DNA from: JBAZOJ01 sp041648755
GTDB taxonomy: Bacteria; Planctomycetota; B143-G9
Reading direction: 5' to 3'
NCBI GenBank assembly: GCA_041648755.1
Contig: JBAZOJ010000152.1
Location: 1-9,357 of the forward strand
DNA: 9,357 nucleotides
Made by a program: the position numbers and the translations under genes. The notes below the pieces were generated by a model that ran no database searches, had not been told where the DNA came from, and saw only the letters and a list, made by a program, of their open reading frames with translations. Shown here one piece after another: positions 1 to 5,455 of this stretch (position 1 is the first letter of the stretch; the number at the start of each line of letters is the position of its first letter).

Positions 1-91
1 CCATCATATACACGTCGTCGCATGCGTGACCGCCCGCGAGCGAGTAGGACATCACGGCCATTACGATCGCCAGCAACATAGCCCTTGCCAT
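1..91 (-). CDS. 5' end of a secreted protein (truncated by window edge)
   Basis: Reading the minus strand, an ATG at 91-89 opens a frame running off the left edge (30 codons visible). It begins MARAMLLAIVMAVMSYSLAG and continues to GHACDDVYMM. This is a typical export signal: an early Arg, a hydrophobic core, then a small-residue stretch with a likely cleavage after GHA. A Cys follows directly, but the preceding residues (G-H-A) are a poor lipobox, so signal peptidase I is more likely than lipoprotein processing. The start is supported by AGGAGG centred about 10 nt upstream of the ATG (minus strand). It lies 118 nt downstream of the DUF3795 gene on the same strand, so co-transcription is possible. 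No family can be named from 30 residues. Confidence 0.7.
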   Translation of the reverse strand, partial: MARAMLLAIVMAVMSYSLAGGHACDDVYMM

Positions 92-209
92 CTTCGCGCC
101 TCCTGCTGCGGATATTACTCCACGCCCGAGCCCGGTCGGGATTCGTAAACAGGACGCGACATCGTAACCAATGTCACGGCAAAGGGAAAAGGGCGTTTCG
201 GGGGAGGGG

Positions 210-554
210 CTACTTCTTGGGCTTCTCAGCCTCAAGACGTTCGCGTGCGCCGGGAGCAGCCTTGAGCACAAACTCCACCTTCTCGCACGGGAAGTCACCG
301 CAATGCCCGCAGTTTGGCACTTTCCGCTCAGTGGCGCATGCGCGGATGGGGCACATCCTGCACCATTGAAAGACGGGTTCGGAGGTCGAGGTGCAGCCCA
401 TGCAGTTGATGTCGGCGGGCTTGATATCGGGGTTGAATTGTGCCCCCCATTTCTCGGCGACCTTTGCGCGCAGAGCGTCGTCGTTGGCGACCGTGGCGAG
501 ATAGGCTTCGCACTTGGAGCATTCGATACCGCAGTAGGCCATTGGGATGATCAT
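210..554 (-). CDS. DUF3795-type cysteine-rich protein
   Basis: This 114-residue cytosolic protein has eleven cysteines: C8, C12 and C15 (CGIECSKC), C51 and C54 (CMGC), C65, C68 and C73 (CRMCPIRAC), and C82, C85 and C90 (CGHCGDFPC). That Cys layout, the N-terminal YCGIEC segment and the C-terminal GHCxDFPC segment are what I associate with the DUF3795 family, a group of small proteins of unknown function thought to bind metal. The length is right for the family and nothing is missing. The start at 554 has AAGGAAG about 6 nt upstream on the minus strand; an in-frame Met at residue 5 is a possible alternative. The C-terminal ~20 residues are Lys/Glu/Arg-rich. A metal or Fe-S role is inferred from the Cys pattern only, and no reaction can be assigned. 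Confidence 0.8.
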   Translation of the reverse strand: MIIPMAYCGIECSKCEAYLATVANDDALRAKVAEKWGAQFNPDIKPADINCMGCTSTSEPVFQWCRMCPIRACATERKVPNCGHCGDFPCEKVEFVLKAAPGARERLEAEKPKK

Positions 555-587
555 CGGGGCTTCCTTGTTTATTGGTCAGGCCGATTC

Positions 588-604
588 TCGCCCTTTTTGG
601 GCGA
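588..604. repeat. Short inverted repeat upstream of the DUF3795 gene
   Basis: TCGCCC (588-593) and GGGCGA (599-604) pair perfectly around a five-T spacer. It lies ~35 nt upstream of the DUF3795 start, in its probable 5' leader or promoter region. It could be an operator, a leader hairpin or part of the repeat-rich spacer; the sequence does not decide. Confidence 0.35.
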
Positions 605-624
605 AGGGCAAGAGGCGGAGGCAG

Positions 625-889
625 GAAGAGAAAGCGACTAACCACAGAGGACACAGAGGTTCACAGAGGGAAGAATGAAGCCGTGAGCTTTGGTTAGGAA
701 GACGAAGAGAAAGCGACTAACCACAGAGGACACAGAGGTTCACAGAGGGAAGAAAGAAGCCGTGAGCTTGGGTAAGGAAGACGAAGAGAAAGCGACTAAC
801 CACAGAGGACTCAGAGGTCCACAGAGGGAAGAATGAAGCCGTGAGCTTTGGTTAGGAAGACGAAGAGAAAGCGATCAACCACAGAGGAC
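625..889. repeat. 79-bp tandem repeat, about 3.3 copies
   Basis: The segment AAAGCGACTA recurs at 631, 710 and 789, with a variant (AAAGCGATCA) at 868, giving an exact 79-bp period. Each unit carries a triplet of CACAGAGG motifs (first set 642-669), then GAATGAAGCCGTGAGCTT and GGTTAGGAAGACGAAGAG. The first unit begins near 625 and the last is cut off after its first CCACAGAGG (879-887). Copies differ by only a few bases, so the expansion looks recent. No ORF with a ribosome binding site uses this stretch convincingly. Together with 555-624 it fills the spacer between the divergent DUF3795 gene and the lipoprotein cluster. Confidence 0.92.
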
Positions 890-955
890 GCAAATCACGC
901 TGAAGAGACGTGAGTACTCTTGGCTGTAACGGCTGTTTTGCCCAGGAAAGGGTCG

Positions 956-983
956 CCTCTGTGAACCTCTGTGCCCTCTGTGG
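956..983. repeat. Inverted copy of the CACAGAGG triplet
   Basis: The reverse complement of this 28-nt stretch matches the CACAGAGG triplet at 642-669 at 27 of 28 positions. It contains CCTCTGTG three times (956, 966, 975) and ends in GGT. With the tandem block it brackets a ~70-bp non-coding segment (890-955) in which I see no other feature. The motif ACTCTTGGCTG occurs on both sides of it (916-926 and 987-997). Confidence 0.85.
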
Positions 984-1027
984 TAAAACTCTTGGCTGCT
1001 GTGCTTCCTCTTCGGCGCCAAACGCGC

Positions 1028-1055
1028 TTGACCGGAATATTCTCTGTACTATACT
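1028..1055 (+). promoter_or_regulatory. Sigma-70 type promoter for the lipoprotein cluster
   Basis: TTGACC (1028-1033) and TATACT (1050-1055) are separated by 16 nt and each differs by one base from the TTGACA and TATAAT consensus. A transcription start near 1062 would leave a ~24-nt leader that still holds the GGGAGG ribosome binding site (about 1072-1077) ahead of the ATG at 1086. This is the best promoter in the window. I see no comparable promoter between the five downstream genes, which fits a single operon. Confidence 0.7.
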
Positions 1056-1085
1056 TGGCTGGAGACCGAAAGGGAGGATGACAGT

Positions 1086-1907
1086 ATGGGGAGAGCAGCC
1101 TTCTTTTTCTGCTTCGTCGTGGTTCTCGCACTTTTCTGCGGTTGCTCGGAGGAGGCTCGGCCGCCGCAGGATAAGCCTGTTGCCACGCAATCTCCTGCAG
1201 TTATCGAGGTACATCTGGCGGGTGATCCTGTCATCAGCGATCCCACGGACCCGAAGGCCCGGAATGTCTTCGTTGCCGGTAGCGCAAAGACATGGGCCGA
1301 GTTCAGCGACTATATGAAGGAGCAGGCTGCAATAGCGCCCATTGACTGCCCGACCAAGGACGAAGACCCGCGTCCGTATGTGGCAACCCGGATAATTCTG
1401 CGTGCGGGGCCCGATTCCCCTGCGATGCTGGTGCAATACGCGCTGGTCATCTGCGTGGCTCACCGGTTTGTGAACATTTTCAGCGGGCTGATCGACGATC
1501 CATCCGAATTACGGATCATCTCGCCGGAGTCAGTCTACGCCCATCAAGAATCCACCCAGGCCGAACCGAATCCGAAGCGATTCAGTATGGCCATCGTGTG
1601 CCTGGGGAATCGCAGGGCTCAGGGCGGAACGCTTTGGGCCGTTGGGAGCAAGCGAGCCACTACTATCGAGGAAGCGAAAGACTTGCTGAATCTTGCCACT
1701 ACAAAGGCTGGTGCAGACCGGGAAATCCATGTCGTTGTGGAGCCGCGCGACGACATACGATTCGGCCCGGTGTTCTCCGCAATGCGCATCGCGTATGATC
1801 TGGGGTTGGCCCGGGTGATGCTGGCTCCCCCGATGAACGATATGAAGCACTGGCCGGAGGCGGTCCGCATAGCCGGCGAGAGCATGATGAGAAGCAAGAA
1901 CCAGTAG
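1086..1907 (+). CDS. Lipoprotein with two ExbD/TolR-like modules (paralog 1)
   Basis: This 273-residue protein has a lipoprotein signal peptide: a hydrophobic run at 5-19 ending FCG, with C20 as the lipid-modified residue and Ser at +2. Two modules of similar build follow. Module 1 (~38-147) has beta-like VIEVHLAG, then TWAEFSDYMKEQA, then RIILRAGPDSP and LVQYALVIC. Module 2 (~165-262) has FSMAIVCL, IEEAKDLL, EIHVVVEP, FGPVFSAMRIAYDLGLARV, then APP and WPEAV. The order strand, helix, a strand with R-A-x-x-D, helix, strand is that of the ExbD/TolR periplasmic domain; this is inferred by eye. It lacks an Asp-bearing transmembrane helix. The ATG is preceded by GGGAGG with 8-nt spacing. It is the first gene of the cluster, 2 nt before the next start. 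It is most similar to the first half of the 545-residue paralog (shared TWAEFSDYMKE, DEDPRPY, ISPESV). Function unknown. Confidence 0.85.
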   Translation: MGRAAFFFCFVVVLALFCGCSEEARPPQDKPVATQSPAVIEVHLAGDPVISDPTDPKARNVFVAGSAKTWAEFSDYMKEQAAIAPIDCPTKDEDPRPYVATRIILRAGPDSPAMLVQYALVICVAHRFVNIFSGLIDDPSELRIISPESVYAHQESTQAEPNPKRFSMAIVCLGNRRAQGGTLWAVGSKRATTIEEAKDLLNLATTKAGADREIHVVVEPRDDIRFGPVFSAMRIAYDLGLARVMLAPPMNDMKHWPEAVRIAGESMMRSKNQ

Positions 1908-1909
1908 AA

Positions 1910-2118
1910 ATGAAGCCGCTGCTTGTCCTTATGGCTTCGGTGCTTCTTTTGGCGGCAGTTCTGCTCTGCTGTTCGCTCGAAACGCCATCGGCGTTCGAGC
2001 CCATTGTCGTCGAGATCATCCCCAGTTCCCTGGGGGCTGGCGTAAACGACTACGAGAACTGCCTTCTTGTCAACGGCGTTGCCCGCACTTGGGCGGAATT
2101 CGCTCAATACCTGAAGCA
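1910..2118 (+). repeat. Near-identical 5' tract, copy 1
   Basis: The first 209 nt of paralog 2 match 4561-4769 with only four differences, all transitions (start codon A/G, codon 2 G/A, one G/A in the signal peptide, one A/G at an Ile/Val codon). Similarity falls abruptly after CTGAAGCA (2111-2118). See the partner copy and the finding on gene conversion. Confidence 0.95.
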
Positions 2119-2758
2119 ACGTGCAGCGATGCTGCCAGGCAGGACGGCAAGCAGTGTCAAGACCCCCGAAAGAAAGATCGAGGTGCACATCCGTACTGGC
2201 CGGGATACCTTGGGAAAAGTTGCACAGTTTGCCTTGGTGGTCTGCTACATCTGCGGCAACATGGAGGGAATCTTGGGGGTAACCGGGGAGCCGCGGGAAT
2301 ACCGCCTCGGAGACTACTATTTATGGGAGCAATGCGTGGACTATGTTGACGGCCCGGAAGCAGAACGGGGGGATCCCGATGCAGAGATCAGCCCTGAGAA
2401 TGGGCGCACTCTTGACCATGATCAAGTACTGAGGAGATTTGACGTCTTTGCGTTGTGTCGCGTTCGTGACGAGAGGCCGTACTGGTCCGTCCGTAAAACC
2501 GAATGCTACAATGCCTCCCAATTGGAGCAGGCTTTGCGCAGAGAGGCCGACAATGCGAGCAGGAATCAGACTGTGTTCGTATGGGCTGATGTTTTTCCCG
2601 ATGCCAAGTACGGTGCCATCTACGACTGTTACGCAGTTGCTGATCGTGCTGGCTTCCAGAACATATTGGTTAGCCCCTTGAGAGTCTCTATCAAGGATTG
2701 GCCGGAGAGTGTGCTCAAGGCGTGTGAATTTCTGAATCCCAGGCTCGGTTGGAGATGA
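1910..2758 (+). CDS. Exported protein with two ExbD/TolR-like modules (paralog 2)
   Basis: This protein has 282 residues. The N-terminus is a strong export signal (residues 1-19) followed by C20-C21-S. The residues before the cysteine (L-L, then C) are a weak lipobox, so lipidation is likely but unproven. Module 1 (~31-134) has PIVVEIIP, NCLLVNGVARTWAEFAQYL, IEVHIRTGRDT and VAQFALVVC. An acidic linker follows (~145-170). Module 2 (~176-270) has FDVFALCRV, RPYWSVRKTECYNASQLEQAL, VFVWADVFPD, YGAIYDCYAVADRAGFQNI, then a P-x5-6-WPESVLKAC ending. It starts 2 nt after the previous stop and has only a weak ribosome binding site, so translational coupling is likely. The first 209 bp are ~98% identical to those of paralog 4, far above the rest of the gene. 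The stop TGA overlaps an ATG (ATGA). Function unknown. Confidence 0.85.
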   Translation: MKPLLVLMASVLLLAAVLLCCSLETPSAFEPIVVEIIPSSLGAGVNDYENCLLVNGVARTWAEFAQYLKQRAAMLPGRTASSVKTPERKIEVHIRTGRDTLGKVAQFALVVCYICGNMEGILGVTGEPREYRLGDYYLWEQCVDYVDGPEAERGDPDAEISPENGRTLDHDQVLRRFDVFALCRVRDERPYWSVRKTECYNASQLEQALRREADNASRNQTVFVWADVFPDAKYGAIYDCYAVADRAGFQNILVSPLRVSIKDWPESVLKACEFLNPRLGWR

Positions 2759-2784
2759 AGCCTTACCAGAGGACTTTACGATGA
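2755..2784 (+). CDS. Possible 9-codon relay mini-ORF
   Basis: An ATG at 2755 overlaps the TGA of paralog 2 and opens MKPYQRTLR, ending at a TGA (2782-2784) that itself overlaps the ATG of the next mini-ORF (2781). It has no ribosome binding site of its own and would depend on reinitiation by ribosomes finishing paralog 2. With so few codons, coding status cannot be judged from composition. The support is the chain of overlapping stop/start pairs. Confidence 0.3.
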   Translation: MKPYQRTLR

Positions 2785-2855
2785 AGAAAAGGTGGCTTGA
2801 CTGGTCTGGTTTTCAAGATGGACTAAGCAGGTCACCCTATGCGGAGGTTGGGTGA
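2781..2855 (+). CDS. Possible 24-codon leader ORF before paralog 3
   Basis: It starts ATG AAG AAA (peptide MKKRWLDW...) about 8 nt after AGAGGA, a fair ribosome binding site. It ends at TGA 2853-2855, which overlaps the GTG start of paralog 3 (2852-2854). The peptide has no recognisable domain and resembles neither of the 12-codon leaders before paralogs 4 and 5. A role in coupling translation across the 93-nt gap is inferred from position. Confidence 0.4.
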   Translation: MKKRWLDWSGFQDGLSRSPYAEVG

Positions 2856-4489
2856 CGTTGCGGAAAACGGCGTATTTGTGTTTGTTCGCGGTGCTTCTTC
2901 TGGGCGCTGTACTTCTGTGCAGTTGCTCACATCGAGGCGCCCCACTTGTGCCCGGACCTGTCAGCCTTGAGATTCAGGTTGTTCTGGATCCCAAATACGG
3001 CGCGACCTCCGACGAGGACGCCCGGAACATAATCGTGGAGGATGCGGCCCTCACATGGGCCGAGTTCAGCGACTACATGAAGGAACTTGCTTCCAGGGCG
3101 CCTATTGAACGCCCTACAAGCGACGATGAGGATCCACGGCCCTACCGTTCGACCCGCATCACCGTACGTGCAGACTCGGATGCTCCGGTCAAGCTGCTTC
3201 AGTACGCGCTGATCCTCTGCGTGGCGAACCGGTTCGATAACATCTTCTGGGGATTGCGCGGCGATGCACTGGAATACCGGGTTATTTCGCCTGAGTCCGT
3301 TGATCCCTATGCGTGGAGACCGCAGCGTCTGGATGACCCCTTCTCGGTTCCTTGGTATGAAGGTGCATTCGATCGCGATGCCTGGTTCATACTCGACCCG
3401 GATACCTATTACATTGATGTCTGGTGTGCAAGAATCCCGAACGGGAAGAGATGGGCAGTCAATAGCAACTGGTACGCTTCGATCGAGGGGGCGAAATCGG
3501 CACTCGCCGCCGCTTCTGTCGGCGCGGGAAAGGGACGCCCGGTCCACGTGTCCGTGTGCTCGGAGGCGGAGGTCGAGTTCGGCGATGTCATATCCGCAAT
3601 CAAAGCGGCTTATGAGTTGAAGCCTCGATCTCTGGTTGTGCCTCCCCCGTTAGGCAGGATGGATGCTTGGCCGGATTCCGTGCGGAATGCAGTGATGAGA
3701 ATCGGAACGAGATCGGCCGCGGTGGATCCAATTATCGTCGAGATCGTTTCAAAGCCTGTTTCTTCTGTAGGCGACTACAGCGACTACGAGAGTTGCCTGT
3801 TGGTCGATGGGATCGCCCGCACGTGGGTGGAATTTGCCCAATACTTTGAAGAACGGGCGGAGGAAGCGCCCCCAGATCCGGAAACGGCTGAGTGGGCAGC
3901 GCACTTCTGCGGATACCTGGCGTGCCCCATACCGGTGCGGATCCACGCGGGGCGCGAAACGCCGACGGTACTCGTCCAGTGCGCCCTGATGCTGTGCATC
4001 GAGCGCCGCTTCCTTGACGTATCCCTGTGCCTGAAGAGGGAGCAGAAAGGATTCCCTATGCTGCATTTTTCCCCGTGCATCCCGCGTCTGGTTTCAGGTG
4101 GATGGTACGGGGATGAGTTCGATGCTGAGCCCGAAGGCGAAACGAAGTCAGAAGAGCGGAACCGGGGACTCGGCAAGTTCAGTCTGCCCATAAGCTGCCG
4201 TGTCCTGGACGGACGGCCGTACTGGACTGTGGATAAGACCGAGTGTTATGACAGTGTCGAGATGGGCAAAGTCCTGCGCGAGGTCGCGGCGCGGGAGAAT
4301 GCGGTTGAAAAGGCAACTGTTGCGATGGACGCCAGTCCCGATGCAGCGGTCGGTGCCCTCTACGACGCCTATGCGGCCGCGTACGCGGCGGGTTTCCAGT
4401 ACTTTGAGGTCTCGCCGCCCATGATCCCGGGTCGCTTCTGGCCTAAGGGGATGCTCAAGGCGTGCCGTGACAAGCCACTTGCTCCGTGA
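2852..4489 (+). CDS. Four-module ExbD/TolR-like lipoprotein, fused paralog (paralog 3)
   Basis: At 545 residues it is twice its neighbours' length. The signal peptide (1-24) ends LCS, with C25 as the likely lipidated residue. Four modules follow: ~36-146 (TWAEFSDYMKELA, RITVRADSDAP, LLQYALILC), ~186-280 (IDVWCARI, VHVSVCSE, FGDVISAIKAAYEL, PPP, WPDSV), ~292-396 (PIIVEIV, CLLVDGIARTWVEFAQY, PVRIHAGRETP, VLVQCALMLC) and ~441-538 (RPYWTVDKTECYDS, VGALYDAYAAAYAAGFQYF, SPPM, WPKGMLKAC). The first pair follows paralog 1 and the second follows paralog 2. The joint at ~281-292 has no second signal peptide, so the whole chain should be exported once. The GTG start has GGAGG about 5 nt upstream. A Phe/Trp/Asp-rich stretch (~152-185) links modules 1 and 2, and an acidic stretch (~420-440) precedes module 4. 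I know of no named family with this build. Confidence 0.85.
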   Translation: MTLRKTAYLCLFAVLLLGAVLLCSCSHRGAPLVPGPVSLEIQVVLDPKYGATSDEDARNIIVEDAALTWAEFSDYMKELASRAPIERPTSDDEDPRPYRSTRITVRADSDAPVKLLQYALILCVANRFDNIFWGLRGDALEYRVISPESVDPYAWRPQRLDDPFSVPWYEGAFDRDAWFILDPDTYYIDVWCARIPNGKRWAVNSNWYASIEGAKSALAAASVGAGKGRPVHVSVCSEAEVEFGDVISAIKAAYELKPRSLVVPPPLGRMDAWPDSVRNAVMRIGTRSAAVDPIIVEIVSKPVSSVGDYSDYESCLLVDGIARTWVEFAQYFEERAEEAPPDPETAEWAAHFCGYLACPIPVRIHAGRETPTVLVQCALMLCIERRFLDVSLCLKREQKGFPMLHFSPCIPRLVSGGWYGDEFDAEPEGETKSEERNRGLGKFSLPISCRVLDGRPYWTVDKTECYDSVEMGKVLREVAARENAVEKATVAMDASPDAAVGALYDAYAAAYAAGFQYFEVSPPMIPGRFWPKGMLKACRDKPLAP

Positions 4490-4506
4490 CTGAGTGAGAA
4501 GGAATC

Positions 4507-4521
4507 CGGCAGAAAGTGCCG
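4507..4521 (+). other. Small hairpin between paralogs 3 and 4
   Basis: CGGCA (4507-4511) and TGCCG (4517-4521) pair around a GAAAG loop, five bases before the ATG of the 12-codon leader. There is no T-tract, so it is not a classical terminator. It could affect RNA stability or initiation at the leader. The GTG at 4516, an alternative upstream start for paralog 4, would begin inside this loop, which argues against that start. Confidence 0.35.
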
Positions 4522-4525
4522 AAGG

Positions 4526-4564
4526 ATGGAATTCATCAAGACGTTGGAAAGCGATCTGAAGTGA
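4526..4564 (+). CDS. Possible 12-codon leader peptide before paralog 4
   Basis: ATG at 4526 encodes MEFIKTLESDLK and stops at TGA 4562-4564, overlapping the GTG start of paralog 4 (4561-4563). A leader of the same length and similar sequence (MEFSKTSEGEPK) stands in the same position before paralog 5. The two 40-nt segments differ at 8 positions. AAGG directly abuts the ATG, so it has no well-spaced ribosome binding site. Coupling is inferred. Most of the differences change the amino acid, so selection on the peptide itself is not shown. Confidence 0.4.
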   Translation: MEFIKTLESDLK

Positions 4565-4769
4565 AACCGCTGCTTGTCCTTATGGCTTCGGTGCTTCTTT
4601 TGGCGGCAGTTCTGCTCTACTGTTCGCTCGAAACGCCATCGGCGTTCGAGCCCATTGTCGTCGAGATCGTCCCCAGTTCCCTGGGGGCTGGCGTAAACGA
4701 CTACGAGAACTGCCTTCTTGTCAACGGCGTTGCCCGCACTTGGGCGGAATTCGCTCAATACCTGAAGCA
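4561..4769 (+). repeat. Near-identical 5' tract, copy 2
   Basis: Partner of 1910-2118. It covers the start codon, signal peptide and the first strands and helix of module 1, and ends at CTGAAGCA (4762-4769). Beyond this point the codons differ even where the amino acids agree (the QRAA segment), marking a sharp boundary. Confidence 0.95.
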
Positions 4770-5385
4770 GCGGGCTGCGGCCACTCGGTCAGTTCATGCC
4801 ACAGAGATGACAGAGGGCCTGGATTCCCGGATTCCTGTGCATATTGTCGCCGGACGCGAGAGTCCGGCGGTCCTTGTTCAGTTTGTGTGTATCTTATGTG
4901 CCGACAACAACTGCATGATTTGGACTTTGAGAGTAACGGGAGAATTGCTGGCGTACCGCCTGGACCGCGACCCGCCTCCCGGGTCAGTCGTGGATGTAAT
5001 CGAAGAGGAAGAACATCTTGACGATGAAATGCCTGAGGAAGAGCCTGCACCACTTGATCCGTTGCCTTGGGTGAGTATCCTCTGCCTTTCCAAAGACGGC
5101 AGGGCGTCTTGGATGGTGAACGGCATCACTTGCCTGAGCATTGGGGAACTGAATGCGCTTCTCCTGAAACTGAAGGCAGAAGTCCCGGAGGGGAAGGTCG
5201 TGCCCGTTGTTGTGGATGTCCAGGATGGTGCCTCGGCCGGCCACGTCTACGACGTGTATGCGCTTGCCAATTCAGCCGGTTTCGAGTATTTCCTGATGGC
5301 GCCGCCCAGAATCAGCTTGGGGAAGTGGCCCAAGGCACTGCGAATGATGCCGATGCGCAGGTACCCTTCGGAGCCCAGGCCCTAA
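4561..5385 (+). CDS. Exported protein with two ExbD/TolR-like modules (paralog 4)
   Basis: I take the GTG at 4561 as the start (274 residues). It places the signal peptide at the N-terminus exactly as in paralog 2, whereas the in-frame GTG at 4516 would add 15 polar residues. GGAAAG lies ~9 nt upstream. The signal runs 1-20 and ends L-L-Y before C21, so the lipobox is atypical (Tyr at -1). Module 1 (~31-134) has CLLVNGVARTWAEFAQYL, IPVHIVAGRESP, LVQFVCILC and LRVTGE. A strongly acidic linker (~144-163) contains EEEEHLDDEMPEEE. Module 2 (~169-260) has VSILCLSKDGRASWMVNG, VVPVVVDVQD, GHVYDVYALANSAGFEYF, MAPPR and WPKAL. The first 209 bp nearly match paralog 2, and the body is clearly diverged. 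Function unknown. Confidence 0.83.
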   Translation: MKPLLVLMASVLLLAAVLLYCSLETPSAFEPIVVEIVPSSLGAGVNDYENCLLVNGVARTWAEFAQYLKQRAAATRSVHATEMTEGLDSRIPVHIVAGRESPAVLVQFVCILCADNNCMIWTLRVTGELLAYRLDRDPPPGSVVDVIEEEEHLDDEMPEEEPAPLDPLPWVSILCLSKDGRASWMVNGITCLSIGELNALLLKLKAEVPEGKVVPVVVDVQDGASAGHVYDVYALANSAGFEYFLMAPPRISLGKWPKALRMMPMRRYPSEPRP

Positions 5386-5416
5386 CTGTGAAGGTCGCCC
5401 GAGAAAGCAGGATTTG

Positions 5417-5455
5417 ATGGAGTTCAGCAAGACGTCAGAAGGTGAACCGAAGTGA
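5417..5455 (+). CDS. Possible 12-codon leader peptide before paralog 5
   Basis: ATG at 5417 encodes MEFSKTSEGEPK. The TGA (5453-5455) overlaps the GTG start of paralog 5 (5452-5454). CAGGA lies ~5 nt upstream, a reasonable ribosome binding site. Length, start, MEF-KT-E pattern and overlap geometry match the leader before paralog 4. This could be a coupling device or simply duplicated upstream DNA. Confidence 0.42.
   Translation: MEFSKTSEGEPK

Noticed and set aside
171..641. A 156-codon plus-strand ORF opposite the DUF3795 gene
   Set aside because: It is antisense to a gene with a clear Cys-motif pattern and a ribosome binding site, and its product has no recognisable features.
852..1463. 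A 203-codon minus-strand ORF over the start of paralog 1
   Set aside because: It overlaps the promoter, the repeat region and the well-supported lipoprotein signal of paralog 1, has no domain I recognise, and its tail is translated repeat.
4516..4560. Upstream GTG start for paralog 4 adding 15 residues
   Set aside because: It would put a polar segment before the signal peptide, begins inside a hairpin loop, and is not shared with paralog 2, whose start aligns with the GTG at 4561.
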